From the NCBI GenBank assembly GCA_049699975.1, contig JBNAWB010000005.1, positions 1-39,007 on the forward strand: a DNA stretch of 39,007 bases. Direction: 5' to 3'. The notes under the pieces were generated by a model. That model saw only the letters and a list, made by a program, of their open reading frames with translations. It ran no database searches and had not been told where the DNA came from. Shown one piece after another: positions 32,984 to 39,007 of this stretch (its first letter is position 1; every line of letters begins with the position of its first letter). The stretch comes from CAZAGD01 sp049699975. GTDB lineage: Bacteria > Desulfobacterota > SM23-61. A program made the position numbers and the translations under genes.

Positions 32984-34312
32984 ATGGAAAGAAGGCCGAG
33001 GATATTAATTTTAGGATTGTTCTTAGTCGTTTTTTTAGGCTGGGCTTGCTTTCCTAACGCCCAGGCCGCTCCGGCGGGCAAGCCGATCGTTATCGGGTAT
33101 GTAGGTAATGTAGCTTCTCCTGGCACTAAACCCTGCATGGACATTCAGAAATACGCCGTAGAAGAGATTAACAAAGCGGGGGGCATCTTAGGCAGACCGG
33201 TGGAATATGTAGTTTTGGATGGGAAAGGAGACACTTCTCTTTCTGTCGAAGCAGCCCGCCGATTACTCATGGAGCATAAGGCTACTTTTGTTTCTATTGA
33301 AGGACGTTCGGAAATTTGCTTGGCTGCCCAAGAAAATTCTGCTTCCCTATTTAAGCAATATCCGCATATTTTGGTCTTCAATGGTCCTATGGCTTCGGAG
33401 TTGACCGCGCGAATTGTAGATAATTATGAAAAATATAAATTCTCTTTTCGGGATTGGGATCCTGAACCAGCCCATTATTCCTGGCTGGAACATATCATGG
33501 GCGGTCTCTTCAAAAAAGTTATCAAAGCAAAAAGGTTAGCTTTCCTTTGGGAAGATTTAGCCTGGACGGTAATGTGGCGTCGAGGCATTGATTATTTGAA
33601 ACTGCCCACTTGGGAAGAAGTGGCGAAGCAAAAATATGGCCTCGAAGTAGTTTATAGTAAAGCAGTTAAACCGCGGGGAACGATGTACCTTCCAATCCTC
33701 CAAGAAATTGCTGCCAAAAAAGCGGATGTAATCTGGTTCGTCAGTTCTTGGTTTACAGATACTGAAGTTTACGCCAAGATGTGGGCAGATTCAGCAGCCC
33801 GCAATATTCCTACTTATTTGTATGGCGGGGTGGCCCAGACCCACGATTTCTGGAGGATGACTGGAGGCAAAGCTCTGGGAATTTTGACTGGTTTTTATGA
33901 AGGGGACATTCCTTACACGGAAAAAACTCTGCCTTTTATTGCTTTGGGTAAAAAATTAGGCATTCCCCTCCAGATTCACGTGCATATTGCTTATGCTGAT
34001 ATATACCATTTCAAGGCGGCTATCGAGAAAGCCGGCGGAACTGATGATATAGAAAAGCTCATCAAGGCTATGGAAGAAGTGGAGACCGTGTATTCGTTGG
34101 GTAAGATGAAGTATGAGACTAGGCGAATTAAGCCTTTTTTCCATTCCCGCGTCTTGTGTGATCCCAATAATCCTTATTACATGTATCCAGGCTACTATCT
34201 CTTGGCCATTGCTCAGTTCCAAAAAGATGGCAAAATCTCATGGGTAGTGGATGAAAATGGCAAGCCCTTAGAGCAAAATTACCTCCCGCCAGCAAAGTTG
34301 AGAGGGCAGTGA
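32984..34312 (+). CDS. LIV-type periplasmic substrate-binding protein, second system
   Basis: A 442-aa exported protein: basic start, hydrophobic core, then probable cleavage after AQA (near residue 28), though LGWAC might act as an atypical lipobox. The mature part begins GKPIVIGYVGNVASPGTKPCMD and has the type I periplasmic-binding fold of LIV proteins (KYAVEEINKAGGILGRPVEYVVLDGKGD, AARRLLMEHKATFVSIEGRSE). AAAGGAG precedes ATG 32984. As last gene of the second importer operon it is well placed for separate high-level expression. The ligand is unknown; nearby CoA-transferases suggest an organic acid. Confidence 0.9.
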   Translation: MERRPRILILGLFLVVFLGWACFPNAQAAPAGKPIVIGYVGNVASPGTKPCMDIQKYAVEEINKAGGILGRPVEYVVLDGKGDTSLSVEAARRLLMEHKATFVSIEGRSEICLAAQENSASLFKQYPHILVFNGPMASELTARIVDNYEKYKFSFRDWDPEPAHYSWLEHIMGGLFKKVIKAKRLAFLWEDLAWTVMWRRGIDYLKLPTWEEVAKQKYGLEVVYSKAVKPRGTMYLPILQEIAAKKADVIWFVSSWFTDTEVYAKMWADSAARNIPTYLYGGVAQTHDFWRMTGGKALGILTGFYEGDIPYTEKTLPFIALGKKLGIPLQIHVHIAYADIYHFKAAIEKAGGTDDIEKLIKAMEEVETVYSLGKMKYETRRIKPFFHSRVLCDPNNPYYMYPGYYLLAIAQFQKDGKISWVVDENGKPLEQNYLPPAKLRGQ

Positions 34313-34324
34313 AAAAATTATTTT

Positions 34325-34358
34325 TGGCCAGGAGGTTTAAGAACAGACCTCTTGGCCA
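34325..34358. terminator. Hairpin between the convergent binding-protein and marC genes
   Basis: tggccaggaggt (34325-34336) pairs with acctcttggcca (34347-34358) in a 12-bp stem with one G-U pair. It lies in the 59-bp gap between converging genes and may end both transcripts, although neither side has a clean T run. Confidence 0.6.
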
Positions 34359-34371
34359 CCTCTCACCTGGA

Positions 34372-35001
34372 TTACTCTCCTAATACTCCTTTTATCCCAT
34401 CGACAACAAATTGCACGGAGATTACCGCGAGCAAAAGCCCCATCAGGCGCATGAGGACATTTATTCCCGTTTGACCCAAAAAGTTCATCAGGCGGGCTGA
34501 CTGTTTAAAGATCCAATAACAGCAAAGAGTAGTAATTAAGATGCAGAGGATAATGATTGCTCTATGGGTCAAAGAAGAGCTCAAGTTAACGAGGACCATA
34601 ACTGTCGTAATGGCCGCCGGTCCACTAAGCATGGGAATGGCCAAAGGGAAAATAGCTACATCATCTCCCTCAGCGCGCTCGTGTTCTTCTTCAGGAGTGG
34701 ATTTGGCCCGCGAGCGCCGCGCTTGCAGCATACTTAGAGCAATAATAAAAATGAGAATACCACCGGCAATTTGAAAAGAACTTATGGTGACCCGAAAGAG
34801 GCGTAAAATCCATTCCCCAATAAAAGCAAAAACGAGGAGAATAAAAAAAGAAGCTAGACAAGCGCGCCAAGCAATTTTCTTCCTTTCTTGAGCGCTGACC
34901 CCTTCCGTGAGGGCCAAAAAGACAGGTATATTTCCCAAAGGATCCACAATGAAAAAGATAAGGGAAAAAGAAATTAGAGCGAATTCAACGGTGGAATACA
35001 T
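34372..35001 (-). CDS. MarC-family integral membrane protein
   Basis: A 209-aa inner-membrane protein with about six hydrophobic helices. It has the MarC/UPF0056 hallmarks FFIVDPLGNIPVFLALTEG, ALSMLQARRSR in the cytoplasmic loop, PLAIPMLSGPAAITTVMVL and GINVLMRLMGLLLAVISVQF. The biochemical function of the family is not established. The start lies 3 bases beyond the korB stop, with GGAG overlapping the korB end, so it is the third gene of the korA-korB-marC operon. The operon link may be incidental. Confidence 0.92.
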   Translation of the reverse strand: MYSTVEFALISFSLIFFIVDPLGNIPVFLALTEGVSAQERKKIAWRACLASFFILLVFAFIGEWILRLFRVTISSFQIAGGILIFIIALSMLQARRSRAKSTPEEEHERAEGDDVAIFPLAIPMLSGPAAITTVMVLVNLSSSLTHRAIIILCILITTLCCYWIFKQSARLMNFLGQTGINVLMRLMGLLLAVISVQFVVDGIKGVLGE

Positions 35002-35004
35002 AAT

Positions 35005-35856
35005 TTAAGCAAATTCTCCAAGAATTTTTTTAAACTTTGTTTTATCCAACTCCTGCCCTACCAAAGAGCCAGATTGCCAAACGGGTAGAAGTTCGGTAAA
35101 AGTTGGCCGCTCTTGTCGATAAATTATGCCTATGGGAATTAGCTCGCCCCATTTGGCGGCCGTTTTCATGGCTTCTGCCCAGTTAGTAGGATCATAATCA
35201 AGGGGTAGTTGTTGGCAGCGCTTTTTATACCAGCTAAAAGTATTAACTTTATTAAAAGAGACACAAGGTTGCAGAATATCCACCAAGGAAAAGCCTTTAT
35301 GGGTTATAGCTTGCTTGATTAATTCTGTAAGATGCTCTTCAAAGCCAGCAAAACCTCGGGCGACAAAACTCGCCCGCATAGCTACGGCTATAGATATAGG
35401 ATTAAAAGGAGCTGACCTGACCCCGGTAGGCTGGGCCTTGGTAATAAATCCCCAGTCTGAGGTAGGACTGGCCTGGCCTTTAGTCAATCCATAAACTTGA
35501 TTGTTATGTACTAAAAGAGTAAGGTCAATATTCCGCCTAAGGGCAGCTAAAAAGTGATTTCCCCCTTCGCCATAAGTACAGCCATCACCACTTTCCACAA
35601 TTACGGTCAATTGGGGGTTGGCTATTTTGGCTCCCGTAGCCACAGGTAAAGCTCTCCCATGGAGTCCATCAAATAAATTAACATTCAGGTAATGGGGCGT
35701 TTTAGCGGCCTGGCCGATCCCAGAGACAAAAAGAACTTGGTAGGGAGCCAATTGGAGGGAGACTAAAGCATTTTTAACGGCTCTCAGAATAGAAAAATTC
35801 CCACAACCTGGACACCACGCTGTTTCATAATTTCCGAAATCATCTAAATTCACCAT
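35005..35856 (-). CDS. korB: 2-oxoacid:ferredoxin oxidoreductase, beta subunit
   Basis: Thiamine-diphosphate-binding subunit that, with KorA, interconverts a 2-oxoacid plus CoA and an acyl-CoA plus CO2 using ferredoxin. The 283-aa product has AWCPGCGNFSILRAV at the N terminus (two Cys cluster ligands), the ThDP motif SGDGCTYGEGGNHFLAALRRN, NNQVYGLTKGQASPTS and a third Cys in LQPCVSFNKVNT. The 2-oxoglutarate (Kor) label is the commonest for this two-subunit layout, but 2-oxoisovalerate or pyruvate cannot be excluded. It overlaps korA by 7 bp and is preceded by TAGGAG. Confidence 0.9.
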   Translation of the reverse strand: MVNLDDFGNYETAWCPGCGNFSILRAVKNALVSLQLAPYQVLFVSGIGQAAKTPHYLNVNLFDGLHGRALPVATGAKIANPQLTVIVESGDGCTYGEGGNHFLAALRRNIDLTLLVHNNQVYGLTKGQASPTSDWGFITKAQPTGVRSAPFNPISIAVAMRASFVARGFAGFEEHLTELIKQAITHKGFSLVDILQPCVSFNKVNTFSWYKKRCQQLPLDYDPTNWAEAMKTAAKWGELIPIGIIYRQERPTFTELLPVWQSGSLVGQELDKTKFKKILGEFA

Positions 35857-37529
35857 AAATTTATTTCTCCTAATTTCCGTAAAATATAATCGGGAGTTAT
35901 GGGCAAGCCATCATATCTGCTTATCTTATAGGAAACATCCAGGCCACTTTCTCGGCGTAAGAGGCTGGCGAATTGCCCGGTGGCATTCCCCTCGATACTT
36001 ATAATTTTTTTTGCTCCTTGCAAGTACTTTAGGAAATACTCGGTAGGCAATGGCCATACCTGGGAAAAGTGGAGGGTGCTTACTTTTTGTCCCGCAGATC
36101 TTAGAATTTCAGCCGCTTCGCTCACTGCTCCTTTAGTTGAGCCCCAGGAGAGTAAAAGGAGATCTGGTTGTTCTTTTCCTTCAAAAGAAGGGAGGATTAT
36201 TTCCTGTCTTAGCCCATCCATTTTTCTTAATCTTTTCTCCACCATTTTCTTGCGGACTTCCAGATCCTCAGTAAGGTGCCCATCTTCTGTATGTTCATCG
36301 CTGCCCGCGACGACTAAATGTTCGCTCAAGCCAGGCAGAAGCCGGGGCGAAACTCCATTTTCGGTAAGGGCAAAGCGGCGATAGGGAAGGGAATAAGATT
36401 GGTCTTTTAAGAGAAGCGAAACGGGTGTTAAGCCTGCCAAGGTAAATGGTTCTACAGCTCGATAAGAATCAGCCAGAAATTGGTCAGTCAGAATGAATAC
36501 AGGAGATTGAAATTTCTCCGCGAGATGGAAGGCCTGATGAGTTAAATAGAAGCATTCTTCTACTGTCGCCGGGGCTAAAATAGCCCGCGGGAATTCTCCG
36601 TGTCCGGCATGGAGGACAAAATTTAGGTCAGCCTGCTCGGTGCGTGTCGGCAGGCCAGTAGCTGGTCCGGGACGTTGCGCCACCACAATCACTAAGGGAG
36701 TTTCGGTCATTCCTGCCAAACTGACCCCTTCAACCATTAAGGCAAATCCCCCGCCAGAAGTACCTACCATACTTGGCGCACCGGCAAAGGAAGCGCCAAT
36801 GGCCATATTGATAGCCGCAATTTCATCTTCCGCTTGTTCAACTACTAATTCCATCTCCCCAGCTAAGCGAGCTAAAGTTAAACCGATGGAGGTAGAGGGA
36901 GTCATGGGATAAAAGGCATAAAACTTCAACCCCGCCGAGATCGCTCCCAAGGCAATAGCTTCGTTGCCTTGTAAAATTAAACGTGGAGGGGGATCAGAAA
37001 TTTTCGGAAGCTTAGGCAAAGAAAGTGGTTGAGTTGTCGCCCACTGGTAAGCCGCCTGCAACACTTGCTGGTTCTCTTTGCTTAATTCGGGTTTCTTTTT
37101 TCCAAAAAATTTTTCTAAAGTTAAGCTGACCAAATTATGATCAAGGCCTAAAAGAGCGCTAGCCACTCCCAAGGCGGCTACGTTAGCCAATGGCCGGGGA
37201 GCCAAATGACCGAAGGGCACTCTTAGACAATTTTTTTCATCCACGGCGCAGCCCTGATCAGCCACTATTAATCCCGAAGAAGTTAATTCCTTTTGATGAA
37301 GGGTAATAGTTTCTTCGTTCAAAGCGACTAAGAGATCATATGATTCTCGAGGAGCCCAAATAGGCTGGGAGCTTACGCGAATGGCAAAGGTATTGTGACC
37401 GCCACGAATTCGCGATTGGTAACTCTGGGTGACCACAATATAATATCCGCTGCGCCCTAAGCATTTGGCTAAAATCTCTCCTACAGTGGCCAGGCCTTGC
37501 CCTGCTTCTCCGCCGATCAGAATGTTCAT
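35850..37529 (-). CDS. korA: 2-oxoacid:ferredoxin oxidoreductase, fused gamma-alpha subunit
   Basis: The 559-aa product fuses the gamma domain (about 1-180; LIGGEAGQGLATVGEILA, SYQSRIRGGHNTFAIRV) to the alpha domain (about 190-559; ILQGNEAIALGAISAGLKFY, YPMTPSTSI, VEQAEDEIAAINMAIGASFAG, TSGGGFALMVEG, ERPGPATGLPTRTEQADL-like region, here QRPGPATGLPTRTEQADL). The alpha domain binds the pyrimidine part of ThDP supplied by KorB. AGAGG precedes the start. No delta ferredoxin-type subunit is adjacent, so free ferredoxin is the likely partner. The upstream region shares the conserved element seen before pycB, suggesting common regulation. Confidence 0.9.
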   Translation of the reverse strand: MNILIGGEAGQGLATVGEILAKCLGRSGYYIVVTQSYQSRIRGGHNTFAIRVSSQPIWAPRESYDLLVALNEETITLHQKELTSSGLIVADQGCAVDEKNCLRVPFGHLAPRPLANVAALGVASALLGLDHNLVSLTLEKFFGKKKPELSKENQQVLQAAYQWATTQPLSLPKLPKISDPPPRLILQGNEAIALGAISAGLKFYAFYPMTPSTSIGLTLARLAGEMELVVEQAEDEIAAINMAIGASFAGAPSMVGTSGGGFALMVEGVSLAGMTETPLVIVVAQRPGPATGLPTRTEQADLNFVLHAGHGEFPRAILAPATVEECFYLTHQAFHLAEKFQSPVFILTDQFLADSYRAVEPFTLAGLTPVSLLLKDQSYSLPYRRFALTENGVSPRLLPGLSEHLVVAGSDEHTEDGHLTEDLEVRKKMVEKRLRKMDGLRQEIILPSFEGKEQPDLLLLSWGSTKGAVSEAAEILRSAGQKVSTLHFSQVWPLPTEYFLKYLQGAKKIISIEGNATGQFASLLRRESGLDVSYKISRYDGLPITPDYILRKLGEINLW

Positions 37530-37560
37530 TTTTTGCCTCTGGAATCTTAGAAAATTTTAA

Positions 37561-37585
37561 ATTAAGTCTTGCTACCAGACTTAAT
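37561..37585 (-). promoter_or_regulatory. Hairpin in the korA leader
   Basis: Read on the - strand, attaagtct (37585-37577) pairs perfectly with agacttaat (37569-37561) across a seven-base loop, followed by ttaaaattttc. It lies about 31 bases before korA, just after the promoter candidate, paralleling the hairpin in the pycB leader but with a weaker, A/T-rich stem. Confidence 0.5.
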
Positions 37586-37589
37586 ACTT

Positions 37590-37620
37590 TTATTATTGTT
37601 TCTTTTACTTTTTTTGGCAA
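37590..37620 (-). promoter_or_regulatory. Promoter candidate for korA-korB-marC
   Basis: On the - strand TTGCCA (37620-37615) and TAATAA (37595-37590) are 19 bp apart, at the same relative positions as TTGACA and TATAAA before pycB. The conserved element lies directly upstream. Confidence 0.4.
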
Positions 37621-37680
37621 GCTTTTAAAAGCCTGTCCGTCGACCAGCTTTTTGGCAAATAGCTTCATATGGCTCAGGCC
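37615..37680 (-). promoter_or_regulatory. Conserved upstream element shared by pycB and korA (korA copy)
   Basis: Read on the - strand this matches 18-83 without gaps (49 of 66 identical). The best-kept blocks are tgagcca, aagctatttgcc and gacgg.cag; a patch just before agcttg is unrelated in the two copies. The facing ctg/cag arms and the aagct/agctt arms are kept. The start of korA is about 86 bases downstream of the element end, against 108 for pycB. Confidence 0.55.
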
Positions 37681-37690
37681 AGAGGCAGGC
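37677..37690 (+). repeat. 14-bp repeat, copy 3 of 3
   Basis: Third exact copy of ggccagaggcaggc. It overlaps the distal edge of the korA copy of the conserved element. Relative to the downstream gene it is inverted compared with the pycB copy. Confidence 0.55.
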
Positions 37691-37748
37691 CATAATTTAT
37701 CAATCCCAGCTCAGGCAAAAGAGAAATGGAATTATGATTATTACTTGG

Positions 37749-38900
37749 TTATTCCTTGAAGGCCGTAAGCGGTTCTTGAATAAGCTCTCCTTTGGCAAAG
37801 CGTTCTAATGAGAGAGTAGAAACATCAATGGAGGGCCTTTCCTGGAGCAAGAGCTCGGCCATTACTTTACCTACAGCAGGACTATGTTGAAAGCCATGTC
37901 CACTGAATCCATTCGCTAAGAAAAAGCCAGGCAAAGATGGTGCTTCGCCCAAAATAGCGTGATGATCTGGAGAAATTTCATACAAACCTGCCCAGCCCCT
38001 AACTATCTGTGCTTTTTCCATCACCGGGACGCGCCGAATAGAGTTTTCAGCTGTTATAGCCATTGCTTCATAATCGATTTGCATATTAAACGAAGAAAAA
38101 TCATCCTTTGGTCCGGAGAGAAGTAGCCCCCTACCTTCTCTTCTAAAATACCAGCCCCGATGGAAGTCGATGGTCAAAGGGACTGATTCTGGAAGCCAGG
38201 GGAAGGGAGCAGTAAAGAAGATTTGCCGCCGGTAAGGAAGAACAGGAATTTTTAAGCCCACTAATTCCCCTGTTTTTGCAGCGTATGGTCCGGTGGCCAT
38301 GACGACCAAGCGAGAGCGGAAATCACCTTTATTCGTTTTCAAGGAATAAAATTTACCTTTTTCTGGTTTAATTTCTACTACCTCTGTTCCTTCATAAATC
38401 TTTACTCCTCCCATTCTGGCGCCGCGGGCAAAGGCGCTGAGGGCTTCATAAGGCCCAGCATACCCCTCTAAGAGGCAAAAAGTTCCGCCAGCAAGGTCAT
38501 CTACTTTTAAGAAGGGCCAGCGGTAGGCAATCTCTTCTGGGGAAAGTAGTTCCACAGGAATTCCAAACTGCCGCTGCATTTTTACGTTAGCTTGGAAGAT
38601 AGCCCATTCTTCATTAGTGGTGGCTAAGAATAAGTAACCTACTTTCTTAAAGCCTATATCCACTTCGGTGATTTCTTGGAAATGGTTCCAAACTTCCATG
38701 CTGGCCAAAGAGAAAGCAATATTAATTTCCGTAGAAAACTGGAGACGGATACCGCCAGCACATTTACCGGTAGAACCCTCGCCTAACATTCCTTTTTCCA
38801 GAAGGATTACATCTTGAGCTCTTTTTTGCGCCAGATAGTAGGCTATACTCGTGCCAATAATTCCCCCACCAATGATGATTATTTCGGCTATTTTTTGCAT
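37749..38900 (-). CDS. FAD-dependent amine/amino-acid oxidoreductase (DAO family, sarcosine-oxidase-beta-like)
   Basis: A 383-aa flavoprotein with the N-terminal dinucleotide-binding motif IIIGGGIIGTSIAYYLAQK, the segment GMLGEGSTGKCAGGIRLQFS typical of sarcosine oxidase beta and related dehydrogenases, and a C-terminal RGWAGLYEISPDHHAILGE and FLANGFSGHGFQHSPAVGK that complete the FAD site. Probable substrates are N-methylated glycine derivatives, proline-like or other secondary amines, but the sequence does not decide. It is monocistronic here, with a perfect 18-bp palindrome 31 bp before the start. The ribosome-binding site is weak. Confidence 0.85.
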   Translation of the reverse strand: MQKIAEIIIIGGGIIGTSIAYYLAQKRAQDVILLEKGMLGEGSTGKCAGGIRLQFSTEINIAFSLASMEVWNHFQEITEVDIGFKKVGYLFLATTNEEWAIFQANVKMQRQFGIPVELLSPEEIAYRWPFLKVDDLAGGTFCLLEGYAGPYEALSAFARGARMGGVKIYEGTEVVEIKPEKGKFYSLKTNKGDFRSRLVVMATGPYAAKTGELVGLKIPVLPYRRQIFFTAPFPWLPESVPLTIDFHRGWYFRREGRGLLLSGPKDDFSSFNMQIDYEAMAITAENSIRRVPVMEKAQIVRGWAGLYEISPDHHAILGEAPSLPGFFLANGFSGHGFQHSPAVGKVMAELLLQERPSIDVSTLSLERFAKGELIQEPLTAFKE

Positions 38901-38930
38901 AACTATTATTTTAGCCCACTTGTTTATAAC

Positions 38931-38948
38931 CGTAAATTATAATTTACG
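38931..38948. promoter_or_regulatory. Perfect 18-bp palindrome, probable operator of the DAO-family gene
   Basis: CGTAAATTATAATTTACG is its own reverse complement. It lies 31 bp upstream of the FAD oxidoreductase start and, on the - strand, contains a TATAAT that could be the -10 box. A dimeric regulator bound here would cover the promoter. No regulator gene is in view. Confidence 0.5.
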
Positions 38949-39007
38949 TGACCATGTAATCCATCACTGAAGGGTGGGATTATTAGAGGAATTTTTATTT
39001 TTGTAAG

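Noticed and set aside
35980..36384. 134-aa open frame on the + strand inside korA
   Set aside because: Antisense of a conserved enzyme, Ser- and Arg-rich, with no initiation signal or family resemblance.
37336..37668. 110-aa open frame on the - strand spanning the korA leader and 5' end
   Set aside because: Its C-terminal half is korA read out of frame, and its N-terminal half is the conserved leader element and promoter region. No ribosome-binding site of its own is evident.

Overview
The window looks like chromosomal DNA of a Gram-negative, probably strictly anaerobic bacterium, most plausibly a Desulfobacterota-type (deltaproteobacterial) lineage. The clues are a TonB-dependent outer-membrane receptor, a split two-subunit pyruvate carboxylase, an NfnAB-type ferredoxin/NADP(H) transhydrogenase, a ferredoxin-linked 2-oxoacid oxidoreductase, and two branched-chain-type ABC importers interleaved with CoA-activating enzymes. 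The lineage is inferred from gene content only. I saw no rRNA or tRNA gene, CRISPR array, phage or transposase. Nearly all DNA is protein-coding.

Layout. (1) 1-4711, + strand: a leader with a promoter and a terminator-like hairpin, then pycB-pycA (split pyruvate carboxylase) and hisI-hisG. (2) 4712-5035: a gene-free spacer with an imperfect palindromic repeat and a promoter candidate. (3) 5036-12729, +: a LIV-type importer operon (livG, acyl-CoA synthetase, livH, livM, livK, livF) plus a LEA14-like lipoprotein gene, closed by a terminator. (4) 12911-15174, +: nfnA-nfnB. (5) 15273-26662, +: a cobamide salvage regulon. A first cobalamin riboswitch with an intrinsic terminator precedes cobU-cobT-cobS-cobC-btuF-btuC-btuD. 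A second riboswitch, with a hairpin over the ribosome-binding site, precedes btuB; a small unknown gene, cbiB and cobD follow. (6) 26733-34312, +: a second LIV-type importer (livH, livM, livG, livF) with two class III CoA-transferases and its binding protein. (7) 34372-37529, - strand: korA-korB-marC. (8) 37749-38900, -: a sarcosine-oxidase-like FAD enzyme with a perfect palindrome upstream.

How the genes work together. Pyruvate carboxylase supplies oxaloacetate, and the 2-oxoacid:ferredoxin oxidoreductase makes or consumes acyl-CoA with ferredoxin; NfnAB balances ferredoxin, NADH and NADPH. The B12 block imports corrinoids (BtuB-BtuF-BtuC-BtuD), supplies the aminopropanol arm (CobD, CbiB) and assembles the nucleotide loop (CobU, CobT, CobS, CobC). 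It has no corrin-ring genes here. Each LIV importer carries its own carboxylate-activation enzyme, suggesting import followed by CoA activation of organic acids rather than simple amino-acid uptake.

The least explained signal is a pair of matching upstream regions. About 66 bp in front of pycB (18-83) aligns without gaps to the region in front of korA on the other strand (37680-37615), with 49 of 66 identities by hand count. The match runs into the -35 box of a promoter-like sequence in both places, and a hairpin sits between that promoter and each start codon. This suggests an undescribed shared regulatory element for two central-carbon enzymes.
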